The translations under genes were made by a program, and so were the position numbers. Below, piece by piece: positions 51,301-62,405 of a stretch of DNA of 64,000 bases. Position 1 is the first letter of the stretch, and each line of letters begins with the position of its first letter. The stretch is from positions 3,657,696 through 3,721,695 of the forward strand of contig OZ029922.1 of assembly GCA_964023275.1 (NCBI GenBank). Reading direction: 5' to 3'. The notes under the pieces were generated by a model. The model was not told the DNA's origin. It searched no databases and was given only the letters and a program-made list of their open reading frames with translations. This DNA comes from Norana najaformis (lineage: Eukaryota > Annelida > Clitellata > Crassiclitellata > Hormogastridae).

Positions 51301-51438
51301 AAGACGTCTTTAAAATACTCAGATGAAACTGACCACAGCAGTCACAGCAATAATGGAGGCATTTCAGGTCACAGGAGGAAGAAGAATCAGAAGAATGTCC
51401 TTGACATTGACCACGAAGAACATTCGTCAAATGTCTGA
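33928..51438 (+). CDS. KIAA1549L: KIAA1549/KIAA1549L-family mucin-like type I membrane protein, 14 exons
   Basis: Exons: 33928-33994, 35796-38453, 39149-39223, 40362-40552, 40933-41116, 42182-42402, 42810-42904, 43825-43892, 44928-44961, 45981-46029, 46884-46930, 47975-48051, 48752-48864, 50908-51438. All phases agree; 4410 bp, 1469 aa. A signal peptide (MLTILLIAVALPLVRCQ) is followed by an 886-codon exon rich in Ser/Thr with many N-glycosylation sites. Next comes a conserved juxtamembrane region: DLYSSFWVKTVIQVR, RRRKRAVTYNNATIQ, IYYLVQYRNFSTITPAQE, GYPVTVKAE. It aligns with the KIAA1549L ectodomain (RDYWVITVLQG, RRFKRATTLGSYTVQ, LTYYTLYNGKPLL). The membrane segment begins NLWIIGAVIGGVIGLIILIW (KIAA1549L NLWIIAAVLAPIAVV). 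The cytoplasmic tail is basic and low in conservation, and shorter than in vertebrates. Function is unknown; human KIAA1549 is best known as a BRAF fusion partner. Confidence 0.85.
34480..34665 (+). repeat. SINE family A copy in intron 1 of the KIAA1549-like gene
   Basis: Carries acccaccatagcc, atcttgacatggaaccgaac, gcctatcgatttgg, gttttgactgagcgcttgtg and aaatctcgggattatgata. Confidence 0.75.
34782..34970 (+). mobile_element. LINE 3' end: C-terminal remnant of a reverse-transcriptase ORF
   Basis: The frame encodes RRGRPNREWVDDI, then LPQDRDNWTEMVKRAS and a stop. The GRP-x-x-x-W-x-D-D-I and DRDxWxxxVxRA signatures are the common C-terminal end of non-LTR retrotransposon polyproteins. It is followed by a gatgatgatgatt tail, as expected for the 3' end of a 5'-truncated insertion. 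Confidence 0.8.
35199..35319. repeat. 22-bp minisatellite, about 5.5 units
   Basis: Units of the type gtcctgggaatatccttgaa plus aa start at 35199, 35221, 35243, 35265 and 35287, followed by a partial one. It lies in intron 1 of the KIAA1549-like gene. Confidence 0.93.
37289..37492 (+). repeat. 102-bp tandem duplication inside the mucin-like exon
   Basis: Two in-frame 34-codon units start at 37289 and 37391 and differ at only a few bases. Both encode TDSFTSNDTTV, PLSTSNIPFTTSQVMA and an Asn-x-Thr site. This is a young expansion of the Ser/Thr-rich stalk. Confidence 0.95.
39866..40050. repeat. 37-bp minisatellite, five units
   Basis: The unit acgacttcatgcctttggtt plus gtggatatctttatttt is repeated five times almost without change, in the intron before the KIAA1549-like exon 4. 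The frames through it are artefacts of the repeat. Confidence 0.96.
40078..40262 (+). repeat. SINE family A copy, directly 3' of the 37-bp minisatellite
   Basis: Carries acccaccatagctgcctgac, cttgcctatcgattttg, gttttgactgagcgtctg, a short deletion before gcgactttgctttcgttggg, and ctgtagaaatctcgaa with a tgattatgattacga tail. Confidence 0.8.
41161..41304. repeat. TATG microsatellite in intron 5 of the KIAA1549-like gene
   Basis: Interrupted (GTAT)n and (GT)n tract of about 140 bp starting 45 bp after the exon 5 donor. Confidence 0.95.
41395..41690 (+). repeat. Dispersed repeat related to 57860-58095
   Basis: Shares atgctctgctacccatgg, ttgcaggttctctgcttcc, ggaacagtcttcct, cacacttgtttggatcagtt and gatagccatgctagcagtgc with gcgctctgcagcccatggg, gggacagtcttcc and gatagctgtgtgcagtgctg of the right-hand copy. 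The family is unidentified. Confidence 0.55.
43550..43780 (+). repeat. Family C repeat in an intron of the KIAA1549-like gene
   Basis: Carries cttttatagcgccgatgttt, gcgcaaaacatcaaccaatgg, aaaagtcagtccgctg and gcaagtcttaagttgagacc, in the order seen in the other family C copies. Confidence 0.7.
44034..44414. mobile_element. Tc1/mariner-type foldback element (381 bp) flanked by TA
   Basis: Arms of about 105 bp are near-perfect inverted repeats, beginning cactgtgtccggaaaaattcc at the left and ending ggaatttttccggacacagtg at the right, with TA on both sides (44032-44033 and 44415-44416). The core, read on the minus strand from 44206, encodes FSEEDKIVIKFLRQ after the initial Met-Ala. This resembles the start of IS630/Tc1-type transposases, then runs into the left arm. 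It is an internally deleted, non-autonomous copy. Confidence 0.88.
45001..45393. mobile_element. Non-autonomous hAT-type element (393 bp) with 8-bp target duplication
   Basis: Ends cagtgtttctc and gtaatgcactg form a short imperfect inverted repeat, with hAT-like CAGTG termini. Flanks gtaattta (44993-45000) and gtaattga (45394-45401) match at 7 of 8 positions. Sub-terminal taagtaaaagtaa and acttttacttaagtac motifs are inverted copies of each other. It begins only 39 bp downstream of the exon 9 donor at 44961. Confidence 0.75.
46500..46595 (+). repeat. LINE/SINE 3' tail fragment
   Basis: Second copy of the element at 8800: ggtggtgccagtcccaagcc, tggataaaggaagagggcga, cgtcaacggcct and gaactactacga. 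Confidence 0.65.
48152..48580. repeat. TATG/TACC microsatellite in an intron of the KIAA1549-like gene
   Basis: A 430-bp array in which accatatgtatgtatgtatg recurs many times. A tatgtacgtacca junction appears twice, indicating block duplication. Confidence 0.95.
49374..50240. repeat. Three direct repeats with a 373-374 bp period
   Basis: Matching starts at 49374, 49748 and 50121 (gaacttgtgatatctctgtc type), each followed by gacatgtaggcataaggtaa and accattctttagcattttat. The third copy is truncated. The array lies wholly inside the TTAA-flanked element. Confidence 0.9.
50368..50460 (-). pseudogene. piggyBac-type transposase N-terminal remnant
   Basis: A 30-codon frame (CLPEEEIRRSIDEWSYINES, ending with an acidic CDSTDE) starts with ATG and stops early. 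The acidic EEEI...SD opening is typical of piggyBac-derived proteins. A further frame-shifted open stretch continues to its left (WHTDMEFDDNGIRYMPA). It is too short to be functional. Confidence 0.5.
50679..50769. repeat. 34-bp minisatellite, three units
   Basis: The unit gattagtaccgtgcggtcgg plus ctgacgttactacc starts at 50679, 50713 and 50747; the last unit runs into the element's right terminus. Confidence 0.95.
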
Positions 51439-51699
51439 TTGCACTCATGACGCATTTGCTGATTGTCTTCTTACATCAACATGCGTTCCATTAGCCATAC
51501 TTTTGTATTTTCCTTATGTTTGATATTCAGTGATTTATCGTTGTACAACACAAACATAACAAGGTACTAACAGTGTCAAGTTTTCATCAGCTTTTAACAG
51601 CTTCCATAATGATCCACAGCACATTTAAAAGTCTCTGGTCTATAATGCTTTTTATGAGCCTTTGACAGAAAGCCAACATCACTTTTTAAAAAAGTAAAG

Positions 51700-51965
51700 T
51701 ATCCCATATTCCACAAGTGAGATGTAGAGGAGGCACTCATTTCATTTTCTTTAGGCCTTCGAGCTGGCAATGGACGAATCCGAAGGTCTTGGACATAGGG
51801 CCTTGCCGTTTAATTCCCAGCTTATGCCAGTACCAAATTCTCCTGCTTGGTGACAGAGACACAGTGTGTGCGAACAACTGACCCAGGGTCGTTTCACGAG
51901 GCGAACCCGCAACCGCATGATCATTGACCAAACACGTTGCCGATAGACCACCATGCTACACCATC
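51700..51965 (-). repeat. tRNA-derived SINE family I, near-complete, inverted
   Basis: Read on the minus strand it starts gtgtagcatggtggtctatc (A-box-like) and has the B-box-like gcgggttcgcctcgtg. The body follows (gaatttggtactggcataag, aaaatgaaatgagtgcctcc) and ends in the aaagtatcccata sequence shared with 15510. Confidence 0.75.
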
Positions 51966-54480
51966 ACTTTTTAGGAGTCTTTTGAATGTGGCCATAATAG
52001 TCCTTTTTGACAGCCGTTGAACAGTGCTTTATTCCCTTTTGGCAGCCTTTTGTGTATGGTTAATAACCTTTAAGCATCCTTTGAAATGTGCTTGGAGCAT
52101 GTAGGTAGACACATCTATTTATTCACTAAATGTTGGATTGTGTTACCAGTATGTATGTGTCTATTTATTTATATATATGCCTGGAATGACAGTGAAACTC
52201 ATTTGCCTTGTGTTTCTCATTTAGCTTGACTTATATCTGTTGTGCTTGTTTTGGAAATTTCATAATACACCTTGTATATCTATAACGAACATCCTTTAAT
52301 ATGTAGTAGATATTTACCCTGCAAAGTTGTTTATCAGACGGGTCATCTTAACCTTTATTAGTATTTTTTAGAATTTTTCCCTACTAATTCGGATTGTAGG
52401 GTAGATTTAAAAGCAGTGCTGACACACAATAAAAGCATTGTCTGGAGCGCCATCTCAAGAGACTTTGGGGCATGTTGGTAAAGTAATTACTGTTATTAGT
52501 CGAACATTTGTAGCACACTAATTAATTAATTAATTAACCTCATAGGTGTCTGTGCCACACATGAAAACCTGTCTCCCTGCTTCAGCTTTCACTAACTTCT
52601 TGACGGGGAAAAAGCGTCAAGATGAAATCTGATTTTTCTAGATGGATTTTGCCTCTGAATGTTATACTATCTTGCAAAATTACAGACATCAGGCTTCATT
52701 CAAAAGAATCTGCCAGCCGTAAAATATCAATATACAAAAAATGCTGGTATTAACGTTTCACACATTTTCAATTTTTAAAAACTGTTTTCTGCTAAAGCAA
52801 TTTTTTAAAACTGTTTTCTGCTAAAGGAATTTTTTAAAACTGTTTTCTGCTAAAGCTTTGAAGCTCACTTTGACATTTCTTTATTTACTGTTACTTACAC
52901 CTATAATGGTAATACCCATGATTAACAGTTACCTAGCTCAAACCATTTTATTATACTACATGATTGTAAGTAACACTGTAATTATTTAAAATTTCTGGCA
53001 TATTTTTACAGGTTAAATTTTAAGTCTTAAAAATGTTTGTATACTAGAGTTTAGCACTTTTACTGTTTTCAATATTGCATGTGTATTTGGACATTTATAT
53101 AGTGCCTTTTGAACCTTTTATGTTTAAACTATGGTAATACCAATACCAATGGTATTGCAGAGACCTTTGCAAAAACAGATTGTAGATATCTTAAGCAAAG
53201 CATTGCTGCCAGTTTGCAGGATTTCTTCTGATGTAACCTCGTCTGCTACTGAACACTTTCTTGTGCTGTTCTTACCAAGACCAAATGTCTCGACTTTCAG
53301 GTGCCAGGTTGCACATCTTTCATTCATGCAACCAGGGTTCGAATCCCGATCTATCACTTGAAAAAGACAATTTCTAGGGAAAGATTGTCTTGTCGTTTGA
53401 TTGCAGTTGTATTTGCACTTTGGTGGATTTAATGTAATTTAATGAAATTGGTGGATGTAATGTAATTTAATCAAACTGGCTGGTGGCTGTAGTGTATGTA
53501 TCTGGCTATTTATGTAGCATCTATCTAAATTAGGGCTGCCAACCGTCCCGGATTCACCTGGACAGACCCGGAATCGGCCTTGTGTGTCCCTGGTCCCAGA
53601 TTGATCCCAAATTGTCCCGGAACTTGGTGTAAATATCCATTTCACCAAATGTTCTTCTTCTTTCCGCACACTAAACTCGAACAGCCGGCAGTAAATAAGT
53701 TTTACAGAGCGACCATAGAATGGAGGGTAGTTAGGTTAGTAGCCCAATAAAAGACACCTGTAAATTGCGTGCATCATGCATGTATATGTGAACTTCACTC
53801 GTGCTAGGCCCTGAAGCCTGGTAGGTTACTGGAATTCAATAAACGTTTTGCTCTTCAAGTTGGTTCAAACTGTATATACAGGCCGCTTGTCTCTTGATGA
53901 TCTGAGTCATGTCATTTGACTGTAATTTTTAACGACTATTTGCAGTAGATCCTACATTAGGCTGATGCAACATTCGTTACATACAGTCATTTGGACAAGG
54001 TAAATTGGTACTGGCATATCGAGTGACTCAGCGGATGTTCTGCATTGGCAGAGTCAAAAGTTGACAGCCCAAATCTACATGCTGCTGTGTAACAGATTAA
54101 CGTTTCTGCATGTTTTAATGGTGCTGCATCGGTTTCAACTTTGACCTAATAAATTCCAGTTTTTCATTTTTTATGCTCAGCATTGTTGATAGAAATTAAT
54201 TAAATGAATTTACTACAATATTTCGTGTTGCATTCCCTGAATGTCAGAATTTCTCATTGACAGACCGTGGGTATTCGCTCCCAATTCATTTTAAACTTCT
54301 TATGAAATGCTGGTCAGGTTGATAAGAATATTATTACCCAATGAAATTAGGAACTGTTGCAAACGCATTTGGAAATAGAACACTGGCCAATAATCGTGCT
54401 CACCTAACGCATAAAGCATTACCATCGACTGATGCCTTGTGCATTTTGATAACGGCACTAGAGAAGGCATCAGATAATAT
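51966..54480. other. Intergenic DNA downstream of the KIAA1549-like gene
   Basis: No supported gene. It contains a 29-bp triplication at 52772-52856 (ctgttttctgctaaag units) and a tRNA-like B-box segment near 53330 (caaccagggttcgaatcccg). A CCGG-rich block at 53532-53640 (agggctgccaaccgtcccgg) looks like a transposon end. A short D-type repeat lies at 54420-54480 (gatgccttgtgcattttgat). Confidence 0.55.
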
Positions 54481-54579
54481 ACCAAAACATAACACATAAT
54501 GTGCCAAACACATGCACTGAAATACAATCTTTCTGCAGCTTACTTAGCCTCTTATCCTGGAGTTTCGACCAATTTATTT

Positions 54580-56260
54580 ACTGAAAGCCCAATATTGCAA
54601 AAAGGTGCACTGTTGCACTGCACATTACCATGCCTTACAAATGTGGCAAACTTTAAATCTAAGGATTCTAGGGCATCTCCAGCCCCCAAACCATGTCATT
54701 CAAAGCCTCAAATGACGTCCTTCAGTGCCCCAAATACTGTCAACGCCCCAAACAATGCCCTTCACTGTCACAAACAATTTCAATACAATATGGTGTACTA
54801 TGCAAAAACTAAACATACTTCAACAAAAACTTTCATATAACAGCATAAAAGATCAGCAGATATCTTCAGAACAAACAATACAGATGCAACTCCGTCTGTA
54901 GACGTATCACACAAATAACGCAAAATCGGAAATTAGTTAAAACCTATTTTTATAAAATCAATACAGGAACAGCTGCAATTTTAAAAAAAACACTTAACTT
55001 GTAAAACACCATTACAGGGCCTCTGAACAAATACTTCCATCAAGTATAGAACAGTTAAAAGTGTACAGCAAAGATTTTAACTACACCAGAACCTCTTTAT
55101 TACAAAATTCATTCTAATTCACTGTAATGTGAAATCTGACACAACACTGTCAGAGACAAGGATGAGAAATGTAATTCAAAACAGCATCATTATAATAGAA
55201 ACTTGTTGTGGTGTGATATTTGATACGGCTCCAAATGGTAGTGTTCGTCAAGAAGGTTCCACTCTAACATGCCTACAATCTGGATTTTGATAAAATTATT
55301 ATAACAATTACTGTTTTATAGTAGTTTTATTATATAAAATACGTATGACGTCGAGTCAGATCAGACTAAATGCTGGTTACTGTAAGTGGCACACAAGAAA
55401 AACCGTGTTGCATCAGCAACAAACAACAACAACAAACAGAATGACAACGGCAACAATCTACAGGATACAGTGTGTACATATGTCATCAGTCACACAAAGA
55501 GATCATTAAGAAATGGTTTGGCACACTGCTTAATCAAGTATTGATATTCTCTCGCATGTACCCGTATACAGCAGTCAACTTGTGGGTAGCACATTGGCAG
55601 ACGGATTGGTCGTTCGCCTCTCATCTCAGCGTCTTGGGTTTGAGTCCTGTCAGTCAAGGGAAATAGACTACCAAAAACTCTGTATGAGAATCTGGTGGTT
55701 TGATTCTGCGTGTGTGTGACTTTTTAGTTATCCGAGCATCATTTTCTTATTCATGCATTTTTTGTTCTTTATGTTTACCTCTCACCTCACCGACTTGAGT
55801 TTGACTGTATTAAAATCAACAAAAATTCAACACAGTAAAAAACTTTAACATCATCCAGGCAAGGGTAGGCAGCGCTTTTGAGAGGTAAAATAACGCACAT
55901 GTTATCACGCCTTACAAATGTGGTAAACTTCTAATGGGATTTCTAGAGCATTTTCTAGGATTATCCAGGATTTTCTGGTGCACAAGCATGCCCCAAACCG
56001 TGTCCATTAAAGCCCCAAACAACATCCTTCAACGCCCATAACACTGTCAATGCCCAAATAATGTTGTTACTTTACTGAGAAATGTAATGAGATTAAGAAT
56101 GGTTTGGCACATTGCTTCATCACATACTGACATTCTCTTGTGTGTACCGGTATACAGCAAACATTTGCAGCAGCGGCAGATGGATCGGGCGTTTACCTCT
56201 CACCTCAGCACCTTGAGTCTGACCATATTAAAATCAACAAAAAATTCAACACAGTAAAAA
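54580..56260. repeat. Diverged duplicated repeat blocks
   Basis: Block 54620-54780 (tgccttacaaatgtggcaaa, ccccaaaccatgtcattcaa, gccccaaatactgtcaacgc) recurs at 55905-56060 (gccttacaaatgtggtaaac, ccccaaaccgtgtccattaa). Block 55505-55640 (aatggtttggcacactgctt, cagacggattggtcgttcgc) recurs at 56098-56215. A tRNA-like head (ttgtgggtagcacattggca, tgggtttgagtcctgtcag) is in the first. No coding frame. Confidence 0.6.
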
Positions 56261-57195
56261 ACCAGGCACTAGACAAGTTTTGCGGCAAAATGGGAGCAGA
56301 CCACACCAGCACCATTCGTACTGTGCCATATGCAAAACTAAAAGATCCATCACCAGATAAGATCAACAACAGCTCAGCCAGATAAGATCACAGCTCAGCT
56401 AAATCACTTCTTAGGAAAATTTGATCAGACTCAAGTTGTTCATCACAGACAAACAGTCAGTTACCTATGTACAGTCAGAAGCAAAATCATCTCCCAAATA
56501 TGACCATATAAAAGTTGAGAAGCTAAGTTAGAAAAATCGACCAGGAAAAACGGGCTCAACTTTTCAATGCATAGATGACAGGATATTACGAAGCAAAATT
56601 TTCTCCTATGTTGTCAACATCCTTCCACCATTTTCAAACCTTGACTTACTTGTGAGGGAATTTCACCTCGAAGCACACATCATCAATGCATTAATTATGC
56701 ATTAACTGCAACTTTATATTTAATACTTAGAGCAAATGTTACATTGTAAATGTGATTGTTACGTTGCAATGTAGTAGAAGGACTTAGAATCTTATCCTTA
56801 CAAATAATGGTCATACACCTAAACAATTTCCTAGGTTACAGCCACGTACCTCAACCTAGAGATAATCAGCTAAAAACAGCAAATTCCCGAATAAGGCAAA
56901 ACACCTTAACTTGGATATGCTAAAGCAGAATAATTCCCTAGAGTACACAAAGACTTGGTTAAACATCAAGACAGTGCAACATTTATAAGACATTCCACAG
57001 GAATAAAAATCGGTGAAAATGATTCAGTCGAACCTGAAACCAAATGAGGAAGAAATCCCAGAAAACTCGAAGTTACCAACACTACCCTACCAACGATTAA
57101 TACTCTCAGTCCAATCACAAACATCGATTTTCACCAGGTGGTAAAGTAACATAAATAAGACAAACAACATGCACTAAGCAGATTCAAAACCAGCA

Positions 57196-57285
57196 TCAGT
57201 TTCAGCAACCGTGGTCATTTCCAGCAACCATGGTCAACCACAGCAACCATTGTCAACCATGGCAACCATGGTCAACCCTGGCAAG
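57196..57285. repeat. Degenerate gcaaccatggtcaacc repeat overlapping the PAQR3 stop codon
   Basis: Units of 9-18 bp (agcaaccatggtcaacc, ggcaaccatggtcaacc) run from the presumed 3' UTR into the last codons of PAQR3. Confidence 0.8.
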
Positions 57286-60200
57286 GATGTTTGATGCGAT
57301 ACTGGATGAGTGCCTCGCCCGATCTGTGCCACCAAAGAAAAAGTATCACGACAATCACGTGCCACAGCTGGTGGCTGGAACCAATGTAGTCAAACTTGCC
57401 TGTCAACCAATCAACATAAGTAAGTAAGTGAGCAGCATAAATTACAAGAAAATTATTTCATAAACAAATAATTCATGTCTAAAACGTAAACAGTCCCATC
57501 AAAAACTGAAACCAGTGATGGACTGAACCGCAATTAATCTGATCAAAATGACCCAAGTTGCTTCATCTGCTGTCTTGCTTGTTCGCTTCAAGAACACCTT
57601 ACAGCTATTCCAGAATGATCTCAGAACATCTCTATAACATCCTCAGAACAAAGCACAAAACACTAAACAATGCTCTTTACTCATCTGATGACATGTAAAT
57701 ACTGGCCCCTTTTGGAATCCTGTGACTTTCCTTTTTTGTTGGGGCTGGGTGGCAACACTTCATGTCAACGCTCTGATGGGGTGTTAAATAAATGCATTAA
57801 CTTTACATTTACTGGTACATTATATATATGAAGCATAACAATAATATTACTCCACTCCCGAGTCAACCAGGTGAGCAACATTGCGCTCTGCAGCCCATGG
57901 GGATTCGCTGGTGCCACAGTTCCACCCATCAACTTGAGCTCATCATGTTTCTCCAGTTCTTGAACTTCCCTTTGGGACAGTCTTCCATTGCAAACACATA
58001 CTTCACCATACGACTCTTTTCAGTACAATTTTAAAACTGCCTTAAAATACACTTGTTTATATTAGTAAGATAGCTGTGTGCAGTGCTGTATTAAGCATAT
58101 TCACTGAAAAATGAGTAGGGTCAAAACCATACGGTTGCTATAGAAAGCCAAGGACCTGTACATTTACATTTATATTGAAACATATATACATTATAAATCA
58201 GATATTTCTTCTGTGCCAACCAAAGAAGTCACATCAAATGCATGGGTAGGCGGAAAACAAGTCTTCAAACGTAAACAGAATGAGATAAGAGAAAGTGAGT
58301 GGTCACAGGTAAAGTTGGTGAGGGTGATTGATGGCAGGCAGATAAGCTTACCTGGAAAGCATCTTTCTGGAAACTGAGTTATGTAGAATGTAAAAGCAGC
58401 AATGCCCAGAAGATAAACGACTAGAATCCTTGTCCCAAACAACTTTAGACAGAAAAAAACAATCTCCATTGTTACTATTATTTAGTTACATCAGGCATTC
58501 ATTGACATCGTAAGTAAAGATGATGATCACCATAGTATTTATGATGCTAATGCTGATGGCAATGACCACAATGAAAAATTATGATAATCATGACGATAAC
58601 AATGATGAAGATGACACCTAAGATAATAATGATAAAGACTGATGATCATAACAATTCTGCCTAGTTAATGATGACAATAAATGAAGACAATGACGAAGAC
58701 AATGATAACAACAATGCCAATGATGGAACTAACAGTGAATACATAGGTAACAAAAGAACAAACCTTCTATCAAAGTTAAGATAGTTAACTTATCAAACTG
58801 AATAAGCCAGACTGAGTAAATAAAAAGACCGCAGTAGAAGAAAAAGACCTGAACAATTTCTGAATTCAAGCCACCATTCATGTAGACCCAGTGCACAGCT
58901 GGTATCACACCATACGCCGTCAAACTGATGTACAGTAGAAGGCGATAACGATACCAATTCGGCGACAGGTAGCGCGGCTTAGACTGGTAGTAGAGAACAG
59001 TCAGAAAGAGGAAGCTAATTATGACGAGATAAATATCACGCCACACCTAATCAAAACAAAAAGAACATTTGTATAGCATTCAATTCTAAAAAAGATGGAC
59101 AGCACAATCATAGCCATTCATTTGCTCAAACTAATGCAGTTTTCATGGAGTCGCTTAGACCTACATTGACTAGTAATATCCAAAACCCCACACTGAAAAG
59201 CTTTAATCAGAGTTCTTTAAAATCATTCAGCTTCCATAATATTTGGAAAATAAAGTCCAAAACCCCACACTGAAAAGCTTTAATCAGAGTTCTTTAAAAT
59301 TATTCAGCTTTCACCACTGAAGAAGCCTGGTCGAAGAGAAACCAGAAGTTATGCTATGGTATTGTCAAATCATTTATTAATTAAATTATTAGTAAAATCG
59401 TTCAGTTTAAGCAATGCTGAGCTGTTATGAGGTTTTAAATGGCATCAAGCGTCTTGGTAATCAACTGACCAAATGCATCGTAATTCCAACACACGTATGT
59501 GTATATATGCAAGCCATTGCCTAGGTATTTTTATAAGATTTAAACAGAAATTATTCCTTTAAAAAGTGCATGATCTTTACCGAGAGACAGTAGAATCCAA
59601 AGTGTATGCCTGGCAGGTAGCAGCCAAGTAAACCAATCAGAATTCCAGTCAAGTCAAGGGACAGCCAGCGGAGGTATGCCTTCGGAGAATGACACCGGAA
59701 GACGTGATATCCAGTTGAAGCAAGCAAACAGAACTACAATAACAACATCAGGTCATGCATAGCACGTACGATAAAACACTGTTTACTATCTTAGCGAGAA
59801 CTACTAAACTTCTCTAGTTTTTAGTTTGCATTGGAAGAATGAAGAGGGTGTGAAAATAACAATGAAATAAAAAAGAAACACAAATATTGCAATTTTATTA
59901 CACTCATAGACGCTCAAGGAATGCGGAGTTTCCGATGACGATTACACTTTAACTCTTGCTATCCCTTGAACCAGGACTGTAGTAGCCTCCCTTGCCTCTA
60001 TGGTGGCTGATTTGAAGCTTAGAACCCAGTACCCACTTTTATCTACATCTTCAGCCAGTTCTTTGGATCCTTTCAGGTCTGGGCTCAAGCTCCACACTTT
60101 CCAGTCTGTCGTCTGGTCAATCTTACAGCATACAGTGACATACTATTTGTGAAGCACCTTTAACGTATCCCTCAAAAAAGCAACGACATCATGAATGCAT

Positions 60201-61818
60201 CAAGAGATGGTCGCTTCAAATAATAATAATATTAATAATAATTAGTAACTTCTAATGCACCAGTGTCTAATGTGCAAGACATCAACCAATGGAACACCAA
60301 AGCCAAGCTGCAATCAGGTCAATATCCAGAAGGTCAGTCCAAAAGACAGAGAGGCCATAGTCAAAAGTGAGATCATAATGAAAAATTACACCTGCTGAAG
60401 AAGTCCAGTCAAAAACTGACAGATCAGAGAAACTATAGATGAAGTTTCACTAAGCTTCATAAATGCTGTTTCACTAAGGCATCATAATTACAAGTACTCC
60501 GCATAGATAAATTTGCTACATATCTGGATATCTGACCTGATAGCATAGCAGTCCAATGGTCATCACCCCCTGGTCCAAGACATATGTTTCACTGTAAAGA
60601 TCTGCAACGGCAATCACATTGTCTCGAACCATGAGAAAGAAGAATATTAGGAAACCAACGAGGTGTGTCCAAATGTTGACTGTATCATTGTTCCAACTGA
60701 AGAGGCTACAAAAGAAACAAGAATGAAGTTCAACATTAGTGTCTTTTAAACCAAAAAGTAGCAGTTACCTTACCTTACCTTACCTTATGGTGCATTACCC
60801 TGTCACGGTAGATATGACACCCAAACGGTCAAGTCATCATTGGGGTAAAACTGATTGACAAAATCTTTGAGGCTAGCACATACAAAACTATTCCGATCAA
60901 ATCTGATGACTTCTATAGTGCTGTTATCATAACGCAAGCCTCAAAGCAGCCTTGAGTAATAAATTTTGAATTCGAATATGTATTCTAACTTCATGCAAAT
61001 CCTCAATTTCGAGGACACCATTTGTGGCAGTGATGAATAAAGTACTAATGCATGATGCAAAAACATTCCATTGCAGATGCAAGTCTCAAGTATGGATAAA
61101 TGAGGTGGGTTGGGCAAACGGGTGCAAAGACGACTGGCCATAAAAAAATAAGACAACAGAAATAAGTCATATGAAACACTGTCTAAGTCATTGGCAGTCG
61201 TCAAACGTAACACCAGTTCTGATGTCTCCCGGGTCAACAACACCTACTTTATCGGCAACTTTAAATACAAGCAGGTTCTTAATCGTTTGATGCCTTGTTG
61301 TCTCTTTCTTCTCTTGACAGGGCTGTTTCTTCTCCATTTGTTCTTGTCTTAGCTCTGGCGGTGTGCGGATTGGAAAGAATTGGAGACGTGTACAGAAACG
61401 ATGAAACGTGCAATGGACAACAGAAATGATGAGGATGGCATGTGCAGAATGGATAAACCCGGATTGGCAAAAAGTGGAGACGTGCAATCGACACCAGTGG
61501 ACAGTGAGCCTTTGGACTTAAGAAAGGAGGGAAGAACGCAAATACGATTAATAATAAAAGTTCGTTTAATTTTAAATACCTCTTGATGCATAGCGTGAAC
61601 GGTAGCGTTGTTCGGTAACCGTGAACGACGAACGGATTTCCACGAAGATACTCTGGCGCATCGTCGTGCCTCAGCAGAGCTATATCCTGTTGCAAGCTAC
61701 AACATTTTTTCTCTCTTATACAGTCAGCCTCTATATCGATGTCCAAAATCCGGTAGAAAACTTCCTTCTCTGCCTCTCCTCTGTCAGGCATTCTCTTCCG
61801 CGTCGTCTCGTCGCCCAT
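57272..61818 (-). CDS. PAQR3: Progestin/adipoQ receptor family member 3 (PAQR3), complete, 6 exons
   Basis: Exons (minus): 61818-61580, 60705-60537, 59733-59581, 59046-58849, 58442-58352, 57399-57272. GT/AG borders and phases agree; 978 bp, 325 aa (human PAQR3 311 aa). I chose the ATG at 61818; the codon two earlier is TTG. Family motifs in order: VVHGYRTTLPFTLCIK, NNDTVNIWTHLVGFL, STGYHVFRCHS, LDLTGILIGLLGCYLPG, AYGVIPAVHWVYMNGG, YITQFPERCFPGK and GSSHQLWHVIVVILFLWWH. The last contains the conserved HxxxH pair, which together with the TGYHVF histidine forms the metal site known in PAQRs. Human PAQR3 is a Golgi seven-transmembrane protein that tethers Raf kinase and restrains ERK signalling. 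The N-terminal 50 residues are not conserved. Confidence 0.95.
57860..58095 (+). repeat. Dispersed repeat related to 41395-41690, in the last PAQR3 intron
   Basis: Shares gctctgcagcccatggggat, cagttctt, gggacagtcttcc, cacttgtttatattagtaag and gatagctgtgtgcagtgctg with the other copy. Confidence 0.55.
59179..59311. repeat. 77-bp direct duplication in a PAQR3 intron
   Basis: The segment ccaaaaccccacactgaaaa followed by gctttaatcagagttcttta starts at 59179 and again at 59256, nearly identical, suggesting a recent duplication. Confidence 0.92.
60235..60440 (+). repeat. Family C repeat in a PAQR3 intron
   Basis: Reads attagtaacttctaatgcac, cagtgtctaatgtgcaag, catcaaccaatggaacac and aggtcagtccaaaagaca. 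Confidence 0.7.
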
Positions 61819-62139
61819 AGCCAACTACCTCACCACACACAACATCCATATTGTTACTGGTTTCGACGTTTTTCCTTTGAAATCGACTCTGCGTATGTCT
61901 CAGTAAGCAAGTAAGTAAGTATTGATCACAGTCAGAACAAGTTTCTGCAGTAAGAAAAATATGAATGAACAAACGTCCAGGTTTTCTGTAGTCACCGTAA
62001 ACACTGTAGTTATCGTAAATTATAGCGCCGACCATGCTCGTTTTTAAACATTATATTGGATAAGATCTTTTACCATCGCTTCCTCTTTAAATTGGCGTCA
62101 TGCTATATCAGGTCCTTATGAACTAACCGAAAATGTATA

Positions 62140-62405
62140 GGTTTTATATAACGACCGTATGGACTCGACCCTACTCACTTTGCAATGAATTTATCGGGTG
62201 AGATCCTTCACCAACCGCTGCCACGTTTGAATGGACGCCACGCCACTTAAGGTCCCCGTGCGCGGACCGTAGGCCTACTAGCCCGAGATTTAAATCTCTG
62301 AAATAAGCCACGACCGGGACGCGAACCAGGGATCCTCACGCACAGAGGCTCGTTGGCCTACGCACTTACTGATGTAGCTAACTAGGCCAGACCGAAGCCG
62401 TAGAT
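62140..62405. repeat. SINE with inverted tRNA-like head (family J)
   Basis: The left part (cgaccgtatggactcgaccc, caatgaatttatcgggtgag) also occurs at 6688-6736 and 62545-62590. The right part, on the minus strand, has the B-box-like ccctggttcgcgtcccggtc and the upstream tggcctagttagctacatca. Confidence 0.65.

Noticed and set aside
54499..54840. 113-residue plus-strand frame
   Set aside because: It lies in a repeat block with a diverged relative at 55.9 kb that does not keep the frame.
61820..61824. Earlier start codon for PAQR3
   Set aside because: The upstream in-frame codon is TTG, not ATG; the first ATG is at 61818.
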